A program made the translations under genes and the position numbers. Under the pieces are notes generated by a model that worked only from the letters and a program-made list of their open reading frames with translations, had not been told where the DNA came from and did no database searches. A stretch of 64,000 nt of DNA from Planctomycetota bacterium (GTDB taxonomy: Bacteria > Planctomycetota > Planctomycetia > Pirellulales > Pirellulaceae). Position 1 is the first letter of the stretch, and every line of letters starts with the position of its first letter. The DNA is taken from contig JAPLNJ010000592.1 of assembly GCA_026692885.1 (NCBI GenBank), positions 1-64,000 on the forward strand, given 5' to 3'. Shown here piece by piece: positions 16,566 through 26,552 of this stretch.

Positions 16566-18082
16566 CGTTCCATCCATTCTTCGTCGCTGAATCTGTTGGA
16601 AAACTTCGCCGGAAAGTTCTGGACATCTCCGGGGCGAAACTCGTGCCGTTGGTCCCAGATGTCCCAGAAGCTGAGGTTCTTCAGCAGTACGTTTCGCGCG
16701 CCATCCCGGCGTGCTGTGGAGCCCTCGCCGAGTTCTTCGCCGGCTTGCCGGGCTTGGGCAATCATCCGCGCGATGCGTTCGGCTTGCGCGGGATCTTTCG
16801 CGAGGTTCTTCGTCTCCAGCGGGTCCTTCTTGATGTGGAACAGTTGCGTGTAGCGTACCCCGCTGTGGCAGACGTTGTAGAGCACGAGGTCGTATTCCTC
16901 GTCACGAAACGTGCGTATTTCCCGGCGGTAGGCGGTATACAAGGTCCGCCGGTGGATGCGTGCCGGATCGGCGATCGAGCCAGCGAAACTCTTGGCGTCC
17001 ATCGTTGCCGGCACCGCCACGCCGGCCAGGTCGAGCATGGTCGGCAAGAGATCCGAAAGATAGACGTAGGTGTCGCGCTGCTGTCCTGTCGGAATGCCGG
17101 GGCCACGGATGATCAGTGGCACCCGGTTGTCGGTCTCGTAAAGACTCTGCTTGTGGATCAAGCCATGGTCCCAGAGCGAGAGGCCGTTGTCGGACGCAAA
17201 CATGACGATCGTGTTCTTGGACAGCCCGGTCCGGTCCAACTCGTCCAAAATGCGCCCCACTTGTTTGTCGTAGCCGGTAACGACCGCGTAATAGGAGGCC
17301 AGCGCCGCGCGGCGTTTGTCCTCCGGCGCGTTGCTGAGAACAATCCCAGCCGTGCCGCCGCCAAAGCCACGGCAATTGGTGTCGCGCAAATTGAAGCCGG
17401 CAAAGTCGGCGTGACTGGCCGCCGCGTTGCGGGGCAGCGGCGGGGACTCGTCTCCCTGGTAGCGTGCCAGGTCTTCCGGATCGGGATTGAGCGGGTCGTG
17501 GGGCACCGAGATGGCGAAATTGATGTAGAACGGACGCTGCGTTCGTTCGGGTTCGCGCAGATAGGCGATGATCTTGTCGGGGCAGTAGTCCTTGTTCTTC
17601 GGCGAAAAAACTTCCGAGAAGAACTCGCAGCGGTCGGCGGTCCGACAGCCGGGGTTGTACGTATTGCCGCCTTTCCCAAGGTAGAACGTATCATAGCCGG
17701 CAGCCCGCAAGATCTGCGAGTCAACCGTGACCGAGGGTTTGTTGTCCGGTCGCCCTTCATCGAGCGGGATCTTGAACAGGTTGCGCCCCGTCATCAGCAT
17801 GGTCCGGCTCGGCGTGCAGACCGCAGGCCGGTCGCTGCCCATGACAAAGCAGCTACGGAACGTCACGCCCTGCTTCGCCAACCGGTCGAGGTTGGGCGTG
17901 TGAATGTGCGGGTTGCCCCAAGCGCCAATGCAATCGGGCCGCAGATCATCCGCCAGAATCAGCAGGAGGTTCGGCTTAGGTGACTCGGCCGCGAATGCCA
18001 TATGGCTAGCGCCCAGTATGGCGGCCACGATCAGGGGGAGTGTCTTGTTCATCGAGAAACCAACGATACATGAAACTCTCAT
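16562..18082 (-). CDS. Secreted S1-type sulfatase (choline/iduronate sulfatase-like)
   Basis: 506 residues. Signal peptide to about Ala32 (MRVSCIVGFSMNKTLPL...). Metal motif NLLLILADDLRPDC (Asp45/46). CTPSR with Cys89. LGKGGNTYNPGC, SVPHDPLNPD and VMFASDNGLSLWDHGL are core sulfatase motifs. ATG 18082 has GGAG upstream and begins one base after the stop of the GH2 gene. An internal ATG at 18052 lacks an RBS. It is the first of three sulfatase genes in a row whose reading frames overlap by four bases, so they should be made in fixed proportion. Confidence 0.88.
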   Translation of the reverse strand: MRVSCIVGFSMNKTLPLIVAAILGASHMAFAAESPKPNLLLILADDLRPDCIGAWGNPHIHTPNLDRLAKQGVTFRSCFVMGSDRPAVCTPSRTMLMTGRNLFKIPLDEGRPDNKPSVTVDSQILRAAGYDTFYLGKGGNTYNPGCRTADRCEFFSEVFSPKNKDYCPDKIIAYLREPERTQRPFYINFAISVPHDPLNPDPEDLARYQGDESPPLPRNAAASHADFAGFNLRDTNCRGFGGGTAGIVLSNAPEDKRRAALASYYAVVTGYDKQVGRILDELDRTGLSKNTIVMFASDNGLSLWDHGLIHKQSLYETDNRVPLIIRGPGIPTGQQRDTYVYLSDLLPTMLDLAGVAVPATMDAKSFAGSIADPARIHRRTLYTAYRREIRTFRDEEYDLVLYNVCHSGVRYTQLFHIKKDPLETKNLAKDPAQAERIARMIAQARQAGEELGEGSTARRDGARNVLLKNLSFWDIWDQRHEFRPGDVQNFPAKFSNRFSDEEWMER

Positions 18083-18083
18083 G

Positions 18084-21000
18084 CTATTCTCCGCTACGTT
18101 GCTCAACGCGGTCGGCAATGCACTCGAGTGCGTCCCAGGTGAACCAACCCGCGCCGCTGACCTGAACTTCCAACACGTTCTGCCCGGGCTGCAAGACGCC
18201 GGCGGGAATCTCGAATTCCACCGTTGCCGGGAAGGCCAGGTGGGCCGGGTCGGCATCCTGGATGCCAAGACCTGCGGGCAACGACTGCTCGAAAGTCTTC
18301 CCGTTCACCGTCACGTTCAGTGTCGCGCGGACCGCTTTCGATTGATCGGCCGCGTGAATCCGCAGCCGCGCCGGGCGCTGTGGTGAAAAACCGCTCAGCG
18401 GGAACTCGAACCGCGCCCGTCTCCCGGCGTCGAGCAGATACGGCAACTGGGCCGGATCGGGACGGGTGCCGACCAAGGTGGTCTGCTTCAGGTTCGCGAT
18501 CTTCTGCGGGTCGATATAGCCCAAGAACTCCCGGCACATTTGGTCTCGGCGGCCGACAACTAGCAAGACGTCGTCGCCGGGCGCCACCGTGACATTGTCG
18601 GCATTCCAGCAGGAGATCCACCAGCCGGTCTGTGACAGCGTCAGGCCGCAGGCAGCCCTCTCCCCCGGCCCCTCTCCCAGAGGGCGAGGGGAGGAGGATG
18701 CCGCGCGGATCGTCATCGTGCGACCCTCGCCGGGCGGGATGAAGCAGTGATTGTTGTCGATCAGCAGATCGGTGCGGTAGCTAATCAATGGATGCACCTC
18801 GCAGGGGAAAGCCGTCATCGGCCCAGTGTTCTTCACCGTGAGTTCCAGCACTTCCTGCTCGTTCTCGATCCGCGCGGGCGCGGCTTGCACCTCCAGCGTC
18901 GTGTGCCGCATGGGCCGCCAGACTTCCGGCCGGTCCAGCACGGCGACGTGCGGCAACGTGGCCGGCGTCTGGGCCGAGGGAGCGTAGGCCTCGAACTCGT
19001 CGATGACGGGGAAGGACCCGCCGCTGGAGTTGGGCGGCATCACGGTGACCTTAAGATACTGGGCCTGGACCGGATTGGTCTGGATCTCGACGGTCTTGAC
19101 GGGGCTGAAGCCGGGCAGTTGCGAGAGCTTGTCCTGCTCAAAGACAGTCTGCCATGTTTCCCCGTCGAGCGAGGTCTCGATCTTCATGTAGTCCACACAC
19201 CGATCGGTGCAGACCCCGGTCCGGTCGCGGCCGAACTTGAACCGGCCGAGCGTCGGCTTGCCGCGGAGTTTGAACTCGAACCACCCGTCGCTCCAGCCGC
19301 GGTCGTTTCCATAGTAGCCGTCGTTGACGTTGAGCAGTCCCCGGCCTTGGGGCGGCGTATTGGGCGGTGGCGGCGTCATGCTCTTCCCGAGCAAGAGGTA
19401 GAGCTGATTGCGCAGGTCGGCCGGACGCTCGGCCGGCGTGGTGATTTGGCTGGCATCGTCGTCCGGGTCGGCACCAACATTCTTGACCAGTTGGGCGAAC
19501 GGGCCGGACAGATTGGCTAGTCCGAAGATATGCAATCGCTCGGTCAGAAGCTTGCCGCCTGCCTCTTCCAAACGCAGTTCCATAAAGATCGGCCCGAACA
19601 CAGTCTTGGCCGGAGAGGTCAGCGTCACCTCGCCTAGCGATTTCACCTCCAGGGGCGCGATCGCAGCCGTCCCTTCGCTACGGGCAAAGACCGTCCCGCG
19701 GCGATCCCGAGCAAGCCATTTCCAGTGGAGGTCCGCGGCCGGCTGCGGCGCGTCGCTGGTGAGGAACAACTCGACCTTCATCCCACGTTCGAGCGGATAG
19801 AACGGCGAGTCGTATTTCAGGGACAGGCTGATCGGCGCGACCGCCTGCTTCATGAAGTCGTGCATCATCTTCGGACGGCCGTCGTAATCAACCTGGTAGC
19901 TCCCGGCTGCGTTCGGCCAGGGCTCGTTGAACATCCACGTGGTCAGGCCGCCGATGCGGCTGCCGTTGCGCCGATAGGCATCCACCATGTAACGCACGCC
20001 GTCGGCGCCGTAGAACTGCCCGGCCTCGACCAGTTCACGGAGGCCGTCGAACGGGCCGAACACATCCTCGAGGATATTCATGTTCAGCCAGTTATAGGGT
20101 CCTATCGCACGCACACCTCGCTTTCGATGCAGGACCTCGTTCTGCAGGCCGACGATCGGCCATTGATCCTGGACGGGAATCTCCCGCTGCCAGACTTCGA
20201 GGTGGGCCGGCGAATGGCTGCCGAACTCGCCCTGCCGCATGGTCGGACGAAGCAACTGTTCTTTGCCATGTAGTGTGACCAGGGCATTCGTCTCGTTAAT
20301 CGGGCCATACCATTTCCGGTCAAACTCCCAAGGACCATGGCCCGCGCCCAGGTCCGGGCAGGTCGCGCGGAACATCCGTCCGTCCTCCTCGCCGACAACT
20401 CGCTTCAACAGGTGGAAGGCCGGATGATCCGTGTCCGACTTCCACGGCATCTCATTGCCGCCGTCGAATTCGATGATGGCGGGATGATTGCGCACTTGCC
20501 GCACGATATTCCGAGCCGTGCTCTCCACCATGGCCAAATACTCGGCGTCGGTCGGCGGCAGGTGATTGGCCAGCGGAAATTCCTGGACCAGCATGATGCC
20601 GAGTTCGTCTGCCAGGTCGTAGAACGAATCGTGTAAGATCACGCCCCCGCCCCAGAGTCGGAGCGTGTTGATGCCAGCCGCCTTCGCTTGGTGGAGCAGG
20701 AAGAGAACACGGGGGGCCATGCGTCCAAAGTACAGGTCGGCGGGGACCAGGTTCGAGCCGATCGTGCGCACCGGCCGACCGTTGGTGATCAGTTGGTACC
20801 GGCAGAGGTGGTCCGCCGGCGCGTCTTGCGTGGGGACCCAGCGCAGATCACGGACACCGAACCGCGTGCTGCGAACATCGATGGCCCCGCCGCCCTCGGC
20901 CGAATGCAGTTCGGCGACGAGCGTGTAGAGCGGTTGTGTCCCCTGACCGTTAGGCCACCACAGGGCGGGCCGCTCCAGCGGCAGTTCCGCCGTGAGGCGA

Positions 21001-21821
21001 TTGGAACCCTTCTTGAGAGCTGCCTGCACGGTCGCATCGACGGCCTGCCCCTGTCCGCTTACCCGGAATCGGGCTTTGGCCGACAGCTCGGCGGCGCTGT
21101 CGATCTCCAGGGAAACGATGACCGTGGCCTTGGCGTGGTCCTCGCTGAGCGTTGTCTGCACGCGGGTCCAATCGATCCGCGCCGGGCCGGTGGCTTCCAG
21201 GCGCACGTCTTTCCAGATCCCCAGCGTGGCTACCGATGTGCCCCAGTCCCAGCCCAAGTTGGTCGCACTCTTCCACGGGTTCCGCTCGTTCCAATCCCCC
21301 ACCCTCCTGGCAACGCGCACGGCCAGTTGATTGGACTGGCCGGGCTTGGCCACCGTCGTCACGTCGAATTGGAAACGCTTGAACATGCCGGAATTCGACC
21401 CAACTTGCCGGCCATTGAGCCAAACTTCCGCCTGCTTATCCACGCCGTCGAAAACCAGCGTCAGCCGCTTGCCGGCGAGTGAATCCGGAATAGAAAAGTC
21501 CTCGCGATACCACCAGTCCTTGTTGGCGACGTCGTTCAATCGCGGATCGCCCGCACCATACGACAGCGGCCTGAGCTGATGCGCCGCTTCCAGGTCCGCC
21601 TGGACATTGCCCGGCACCGTGGCCGGAATCCAGCCGGGCGAGGCGGGATCGGCCGCGAACAGACGCGCCTCGGCGCCTTTGCCGGCGACATCTTCATGAA
21701 TGCGCCAATCAGTGCCCGAGAGCTGAACGATCGCCGGCGTTTCGGCCGCCGACGCGGAGACTGCGGCGGCATAGTGGCACTGCAAGGCAATGGCAAGACA
21801 GGCAAGGAAGTCTCTGTTCAT
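18084..21821 (-). CDS. GH2 glycoside hydrolase, exo-beta-mannosidase/glucosaminidase-like, with discoidin domain
   Basis: 1245 residues with a signal peptide to about Ala27. Order: GH2 sugar-binding sandwich (WWYREDFSIP, VWLNGRQVG), Ig-like domain and TIM barrel. Glu457 in FDGGNEMPW is the likely acid/base and Glu532 in MRQGEFGSHS the likely nucleophile. A second beta region follows, then a discoidin (F5/8 C) domain at about 825-950 and a C-terminal beta part. The NLGWDWG and GGNEMPW motifs favour the beta-mannosidase/exo-beta-glucosaminidase side of GH2. A palindromic repeat is read in frame near residues 1040-1058. ATG 21821 has GGGAAAGAAG upstream and lies 19 bases after the other GH2 gene. 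Confidence 0.85.
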   Translation of the reverse strand: MNRDFLACLAIALQCHYAAAVSASAAETPAIVQLSGTDWRIHEDVAGKGAEARLFAADPASPGWIPATVPGNVQADLEAAHQLRPLSYGAGDPRLNDVANKDWWYREDFSIPDSLAGKRLTLVFDGVDKQAEVWLNGRQVGSNSGMFKRFQFDVTTVAKPGQSNQLAVRVARRVGDWNERNPWKSATNLGWDWGTSVATLGIWKDVRLEATGPARIDWTRVQTTLSEDHAKATVIVSLEIDSAAELSAKARFRVSGQGQAVDATVQAALKKGSNRLTAELPLERPALWWPNGQGTQPLYTLVAELHSAEGGGAIDVRSTRFGVRDLRWVPTQDAPADHLCRYQLITNGRPVRTIGSNLVPADLYFGRMAPRVLFLLHQAKAAGINTLRLWGGGVILHDSFYDLADELGIMLVQEFPLANHLPPTDAEYLAMVESTARNIVRQVRNHPAIIEFDGGNEMPWKSDTDHPAFHLLKRVVGEEDGRMFRATCPDLGAGHGPWEFDRKWYGPINETNALVTLHGKEQLLRPTMRQGEFGSHSPAHLEVWQREIPVQDQWPIVGLQNEVLHRKRGVRAIGPYNWLNMNILEDVFGPFDGLRELVEAGQFYGADGVRYMVDAYRRNGSRIGGLTTWMFNEPWPNAAGSYQVDYDGRPKMMHDFMKQAVAPISLSLKYDSPFYPLERGMKVELFLTSDAPQPAADLHWKWLARDRRGTVFARSEGTAAIAPLEVKSLGEVTLTSPAKTVFGPIFMELRLEEAGGKLLTERLHIFGLANLSGPFAQLVKNVGADPDDDASQITTPAERPADLRNQLYLLLGKSMTPPPPNTPPQGRGLLNVNDGYYGNDRGWSDGWFEFKLRGKPTLGRFKFGRDRTGVCTDRCVDYMKIETSLDGETWQTVFEQDKLSQLPGFSPVKTVEIQTNPVQAQYLKVTVMPPNSSGGSFPVIDEFEAYAPSAQTPATLPHVAVLDRPEVWRPMRHTTLEVQAAPARIENEQEVLELTVKNTGPMTAFPCEVHPLISYRTDLLIDNNHCFIPPGEGRTMTIRAASSSPRPLGEGPGERAACGLTLSQTGWWISCWNADNVTVAPGDDVLLVVGRRDQMCREFLGYIDPQKIANLKQTTLVGTRPDPAQLPYLLDAGRRARFEFPLSGFSPQRPARLRIHAADQSKAVRATLNVTVNGKTFEQSLPAGLGIQDADPAHLAFPATVEFEIPAGVLQPGQNVLEVQVSGAGWFTWDALECIADRVEQRSGE
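18650..18705. repeat. GC-rich repeat inserted in frame in the GH2 gene
   Basis: The DNA is pyrimidine/purine-skewed (CTCTCCCCCGGCCCCTCTCC... GAGGGCGAGGGGAGG) with internal complementarity. In the gene's frame it reads ASSSPRPLGEGPGERAACG, a peptide I recognise as the translation of a widespread intergenic repeat. It belongs to the same broad class as 5461-5510. The reading frame is kept on both sides, so the insertion length is a multiple of three or has been selected to be. Confidence 0.6.
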
Positions 21822-21840
21822 CTTCTTTCCCTCTTCTCCT

Positions 21841-24465
21841 CTATTTGGCGGCGGACTTGTCCTGGGCCCTTCCATCCCACCACAGGGCATTGTCGGCCTT
21901 CACGGGCGAGGCGAGCACCGGACGCCGCGGGGCGGGTTCCAGTTTCAGTTCGAGCGTGGCGGCGCGCAGGCCATCGCTCTCGGCGATCAGCTTCGCCGTG
22001 CCAACTTCATCCAGCGACTGGACGAGCACCTGCGCCAGTCCAGCCCAGAGGCTGCGTTCGGGGACTTTGTCTGGCTCGCGCGTGGCGGGATCGCCGTTGC
22101 CGCTGCCGAGCAAGCGGGCCGGGCCTTCAAGGCGGAAACGAATCTTGTTGCCCGCAGTGGGCACCGGCCGGCCTTGGGCGTCGACCGCCTGCAGTGTGAC
22201 CAGGGCTACGTCCTCGTGATCCGCTCGCAGGACGGCCCGATCGGGCACCAGCGCCACGGCGACCGGCTCGCCGGTGGTTTCACGCTTTTCGCGCAATACC
22301 TCCACGCCACCCTTGAAGCCGACGGCCTCCATCGCGCCCGCCTCGTAGGGCACTTGCCACGAAACATGGTCGAGCTTGGGCAGCGGCTTGCGGCCTACGC
22401 TCTTCCCATTGACGACCAGATCGACTTCGTCGCAATTGCCATAGACCCACACGTCGATGGGCTGGCCTTCTTTGCCTTTCCAGTTCCAGTGTGGGAACAC
22501 GTGCAGCACCGGCTCGGACATGTACGCCGCTTTGTAGTAGTAGGCTTCGTCCTTCGGGAAACCGCACAGATCGAACGCGCCGTAGAAGCCGGAGACCACC
22601 AGGGGGACTTCGCCGGGCATCTTGTGGTTCTTCCACTCCATCGGCCGGAACGGCGCCGTCTCGCCGCGATAGTCAAAGCCGGTCCAGATGAAGCCCCCGC
22701 ACATCCAGGGACGCTCGAATTGTCGCTTCACCTCGGGCTTGGTGAACGAGGGCATGCGGTAGAAGTGGGTGACATCGTAAGATGGCAGGCGCCCCTGCAT
22801 CGTCTGGTCTTCGTACACGCCTCGGCCGACGCTGTTCTTGGCCATCTCAGTCTCGATGATGGGCTTGTCGGGGTAGAGCTTGTGAATCTTGTCCCAATCG
22901 TCCCAGCCGTACATGAAACCGATCACATCCAGCTCGGAAGGCGGCCCGCCGGGTTTTGCATGGCCCCGATTCTGACACAGGGTCACGGGGCGGCTCGGGT
23001 CCAGCGAGTGAATGCAATCCCGCATGCCGCGCGCCACCTGGCCACCGACATGACAGGGAGCAACAACGTCGGTCGTCGCGCCTTCGGTCTTCCCGTCCCC
23101 CGTCACCTGCCCGCCCACACCACTTTCAAACGGATCTTCCTCATTGCCCGTGCCCCAGAGGATCACGCTGGGCGAGTTGCGGTCGGCCAGCACCATTTGC
23201 CGGAGTTCCCGCAGCGCGTTGGCGTCCGTGCTGTACTTCCGGCTCTCGGTGAACACCAAAAAGCCGACCCGGTCGGCAACGCGAGCCACCGGCCCGCTAG
23301 GGTGATGGGCCGTGCGGTAGCCATTGAACCCGAACTCCTTGAGCCGCTTGAGCCGGAAGGCGACCACCGCATCCGGCACCGCAATGCCCACGCCAGCGTG
23401 ATCCTGATGATTGGAGGCGCCTTGGAGCTTCACCGGCTTGCCGTTGAGGAAGAAGCCTTCGTTCGCGTCATAGCGGATGGTGCGAATCCCGAAGGGTTGC
23501 TCGAAGCGATCCACCACGCGCCCGCCGCGTTCCAGTTCGATTACGGCCGTGTAGAGTCGAGGCTGCTCCAGCGACCAAAGCTGCGGCTCAGCAACGGTGC
23601 ATTCCACGGCGGCGGTCGCCTCGGCCCACAGCCCCACCTGCACTTGACGGGCACCCTCGGCGACCTGGCGGCCCGCAGGGTCCAGCACCTTGGCTTTGAC
23701 ATTCACCGTCGCGCTGGCGGAACCCTTGTTGGCGACGGTCGTCTGAATGCGGAGGTGAGCCGGACCTTCGGGGGCATCCTCCAGGAAGCTCTTGCCGGTG
23801 TTCGGATCGACCTTGAACCAACTCTGCACATAGACGCCGCCCCACGGAATGTGGACCTCGTCGGTTTTCACCAGATGCACGTCGCGATAGATGCCGCCGC
23901 CTTCATACCACCAGCCTTCCGGCAGCTTGGCATCGACGCAGACCGACAGGACATTGTCGCCGCCGTAGTTGATCAGTTCGGTCAAATCGAACTGGAACGG
24001 CGCGTAGCCGCTTTCGCTGCGCCCGACGATGAAGTTGTTCAGATAGACCGTCGTGGTTTGAAACGCGCCCTCGAACTCAACGACGATCCGCCGCCCCTTG
24101 TCGGAGGCCGGAATCTGAAAATGCCGGCGGTACCAGCCGACTTCCGACTTGGCACCGGTCGCGACTTTGAAATACCTCAACGCCTTGGGGTCCGGATCGA
24201 ACGACTCGACGACAAAATCATGCGGCAAGTCGATCGCCCGCCAATCGCCGTCGTCGTAGGCCAGCCCGATGCCCGGCTCCTTGCCGTACTTGCCCGTGGT
24301 GGCGTACTTGCCCCAGTGATTTACCGGCAACTCGCCCTTGTGGAACTTCCAGCCGAAGTTCATCAGCAGCGCCACGCGCGGACCCGCCGCATGCGCTCGT
24401 CCGAAGAGACTCAGCAGCAACGCTCCGCACAGCAGCGACGTATGTCTCGCGGTCCTGCTTGGCAT
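21841..24465 (-). CDS. GH2 beta-galactosidase-like enzyme
   Basis: 874 residues with a signal peptide of about 26. GH2 sandwich domain (LPHDFVVE, GWYRRHFQIP, FEGAFQTTTVYLN), then Ig-like domain, then TIM barrel with GTGNEEDPF (acid/base Glu442) and IIETEMAK (nucleophile region, Glu538/540). C-terminal DUF4982- and Ig-like modules follow (HVFPHWNWKGKEG, VWVYGNCDEVDLVVNGKSVG). This is the layout of large secreted beta-galactosidase-type enzymes of PVC bacteria and Bacteroidetes. The start ATG has AAGGAG nine bases upstream but lies 55 bases inside the end of the preceding gene, an unusually long overlap here. Confidence 0.87.
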   Translation of the reverse strand: MPSRTARHTSLLCGALLLSLFGRAHAAGPRVALLMNFGWKFHKGELPVNHWGKYATTGKYGKEPGIGLAYDDGDWRAIDLPHDFVVESFDPDPKALRYFKVATGAKSEVGWYRRHFQIPASDKGRRIVVEFEGAFQTTTVYLNNFIVGRSESGYAPFQFDLTELINYGGDNVLSVCVDAKLPEGWWYEGGGIYRDVHLVKTDEVHIPWGGVYVQSWFKVDPNTGKSFLEDAPEGPAHLRIQTTVANKGSASATVNVKAKVLDPAGRQVAEGARQVQVGLWAEATAAVECTVAEPQLWSLEQPRLYTAVIELERGGRVVDRFEQPFGIRTIRYDANEGFFLNGKPVKLQGASNHQDHAGVGIAVPDAVVAFRLKRLKEFGFNGYRTAHHPSGPVARVADRVGFLVFTESRKYSTDANALRELRQMVLADRNSPSVILWGTGNEEDPFESGVGGQVTGDGKTEGATTDVVAPCHVGGQVARGMRDCIHSLDPSRPVTLCQNRGHAKPGGPPSELDVIGFMYGWDDWDKIHKLYPDKPIIETEMAKNSVGRGVYEDQTMQGRLPSYDVTHFYRMPSFTKPEVKRQFERPWMCGGFIWTGFDYRGETAPFRPMEWKNHKMPGEVPLVVSGFYGAFDLCGFPKDEAYYYKAAYMSEPVLHVFPHWNWKGKEGQPIDVWVYGNCDEVDLVVNGKSVGRKPLPKLDHVSWQVPYEAGAMEAVGFKGGVEVLREKRETTGEPVAVALVPDRAVLRADHEDVALVTLQAVDAQGRPVPTAGNKIRFRLEGPARLLGSGNGDPATREPDKVPERSLWAGLAQVLVQSLDEVGTAKLIAESDGLRAATLELKLEPAPRRPVLASPVKADNALWWDGRAQDKSAAK

Positions 24466-26540
24466 CGTTCGATTCTCCTTAATTTCTTCTCGAGCGACTT
24501 GTCGAGGCCATCGAACACGTTCGGGCCTGGCGGTGCCTGATAGGTCCGCTTGTCGCGGGCGCGGTGAAAGATGACGTAGTCACACGGCTTGACGACGAGG
24601 CCATCGGACCCCGTGTATTCCTGATCGCCGAAGTTCACGACGACGCCCCGGCCATTGGAGAACTCTGTCTCTTGGACCGTGCGGTCGGGCGTGAGAAAGC
24701 GGTGCGAGACCATCGCCTCGAATGCGACTTGCCGCACCCAGTCGGAGACGTAGCGGTGGGTCTGACCGATTTGCTCTTGGTACTTCGCTTGAGCGGACCC
24801 AAACATCCGGTACATGGGCGGCGCGCCATACAGCACCGACCACAGGTTCTTGCGCCGCCAGTAGACCGGTGGCTGGTCCATGCCGTCCTCCCAGCGCCAG
24901 GTGACGATCGCTTCGTCGTGATGGCACAGGGAGTAGAACGGAATGCGGTGTTTCAGACTCAGGCTGATCGTGTTGGGCGCCGGCGTGTCGGGCGCAAGGC
25001 CGTTCAGATATTTGAGCAGGGCTTTCGTGCGATCGGCGGGCTGGGACTGGCTGTTGATGTCGGTCAGCACGTCATCCGCCACGGACGGCAGCGTGTGCAT
25101 CCAGTTCACCAGCGTCGTCGCGCCCTCGAACCAATGCACGTAGGGAATCAGGTAGTCCACGCCGCATTCGGTTCCGGCCAGCTTGCCGCGCCGCGCCAGT
25201 TCGGCCAACAGCGCGATCCGCTCCCGGCGGGTATCGGCGGTCGTACTGGGGTGTCGCGCGTCGTAACAGACGCCCTCGCCAAAGCCGCACGAACCGAGGC
25301 AGTCCAGAAACCGGGCCGAGTACTTATACGCTTCAAAATCGTGATCGAAGACTCTCCGCGCCAAGGGTAGGAAGAACTGCGAGCACACCACGCCGCTATC
25401 CGGGCCGAAGGCCTGGACCATTTGGCCGTTTTCGCGACGCACGATCATGTCGGGCCAGGCCTCGGTGTTGAGTTGATGACCGGCCCAGTCGCTGCTGCCT
25501 TTGCGGAACGCATCGCGATATTGATCGTAACGATACACCTCATAGCCCAGCGACCGCGCGTGGCGGATCGCATTGGCCAGTTCCTCACGGTGGGCGTAGT
25601 CGGTCTGCGGAACGTTATGCACCGCCATCGCGAACAGACAGCGGTCCACGCCGCAGGCTTTCAGCCGGTCTGCCATTTCGCGGCCTTCCGCGGGTGACTT
25701 GGCCATGGCCCAGAAGATCGGCGCGCCGGCCAGGTTGTTCACCGCCGGCAGGGCCTCGGCCTTTTCGCGCAACGTCCGCCGCAGACCGGCCTCGGCAAAG
25801 AACTGCCGGTACCGTTGGGCCAACGCGACATAGCCGCCCCGGTCGCTGAAGCACCAGGTGATGGGATAGACCCGATCGAAAGTTCCCTTGTTCGGCGTCC
25901 AGACAAAGTGCGGGGCTACGATTCCGCCGACCTCGCGCCAGCCGAGCGATGTCGATTCGATCTCGGACAGCAGCGTGAGCAGACCCTCGCCGGACGCCAG
26001 ATCGACCAAGCCCAGGCACATCAGGTACGAGTGCACGCCGCCGTACAAGTCATGCCCCGGGAGTTCCAGCCAATCGGGATGATTGCGGTGCACGGGGACC
26101 AGCATTCCTTCGCAGTGCGGGTAGAGATTGTAGACCTCCGCACCGTCGCGAATGAAGACGTAGGGATACGCCGCCTGCCGCCACTGGCCATCACCGGCGA
26201 AGGTGAACGCGACCTCCAGATCCGGCCGGGTGGCATGCAGCTTCAGCGACAGCCGAAACGGCGCAACCGCCTTCTTCCCGTCGTGGCGGACACCGGCCAA
26301 GCCGCAGTCGAGGATCAGTTGCCGCTCGGCCTCGTCGACCGCCGCGATCCGCTGGCGACAGGCGGGATCATCTTCGACCCGCATCTGGCGCCAAGTCTGT
26401 TTGGTCCGCTGGTCGGTCACCGCCAGGGCCCCGTTGTCGTCGGACACCTCGACGCACAGCAGCCCGTTGGAAATCCCGGCGGCATGGACGGTGGATGACA
26501 GGAGGAGCAGAATCGCGAGGCAGACGTACGTTTGTTTCAT
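24411..26540 (-). CDS. GH129/GH101-like glycoside hydrolase
   Basis: 709 residues. Signal peptide MKQTYVCLAILLLLSSTVHA. An N-terminal beta sandwich (about 25-250) is followed by a TIM-like barrel. Asp413 in ARFLDCLGS and Glu458 in LAGTECGVDYL stand where GH129/GH101-related enzymes have nucleophile and acid/base. VYRYDQYRD and WPDMIVRRENGQ are also typical. Characterised relatives release alpha-linked N-acetylgalactosamine, but PVC homologues are mostly uncharacterised. ATG 26540 has GAGGAGAAACG upstream. The last 18 codons overlap the start of the GH2 gene. It follows the FecR gene after 68 bases holding two hairpins. Confidence 0.72.
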   Translation of the reverse strand: MKQTYVCLAILLLLSSTVHAAGISNGLLCVEVSDDNGALAVTDQRTKQTWRQMRVEDDPACRQRIAAVDEAERQLILDCGLAGVRHDGKKAVAPFRLSLKLHATRPDLEVAFTFAGDGQWRQAAYPYVFIRDGAEVYNLYPHCEGMLVPVHRNHPDWLELPGHDLYGGVHSYLMCLGLVDLASGEGLLTLLSEIESTSLGWREVGGIVAPHFVWTPNKGTFDRVYPITWCFSDRGGYVALAQRYRQFFAEAGLRRTLREKAEALPAVNNLAGAPIFWAMAKSPAEGREMADRLKACGVDRCLFAMAVHNVPQTDYAHREELANAIRHARSLGYEVYRYDQYRDAFRKGSSDWAGHQLNTEAWPDMIVRRENGQMVQAFGPDSGVVCSQFFLPLARRVFDHDFEAYKYSARFLDCLGSCGFGEGVCYDARHPSTTADTRRERIALLAELARRGKLAGTECGVDYLIPYVHWFEGATTLVNWMHTLPSVADDVLTDINSQSQPADRTKALLKYLNGLAPDTPAPNTISLSLKHRIPFYSLCHHDEAIVTWRWEDGMDQPPVYWRRKNLWSVLYGAPPMYRMFGSAQAKYQEQIGQTHRYVSDWVRQVAFEAMVSHRFLTPDRTVQETEFSNGRGVVVNFGDQEYTGSDGLVVKPCDYVIFHRARDKRTYQAPPGPNVFDGLDKSLEKKLRRIERCQAGPRDIRRCCAERCC

Positions 26541-26552
26541 CGTTTCTCCTCG

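Noticed and set aside
21790..24540. 916-codon plus-strand open frame
   Set aside because: Antisense to the GH2 beta-galactosidase-like gene, whose domains and catalytic residues are clear. The plus frame has none.
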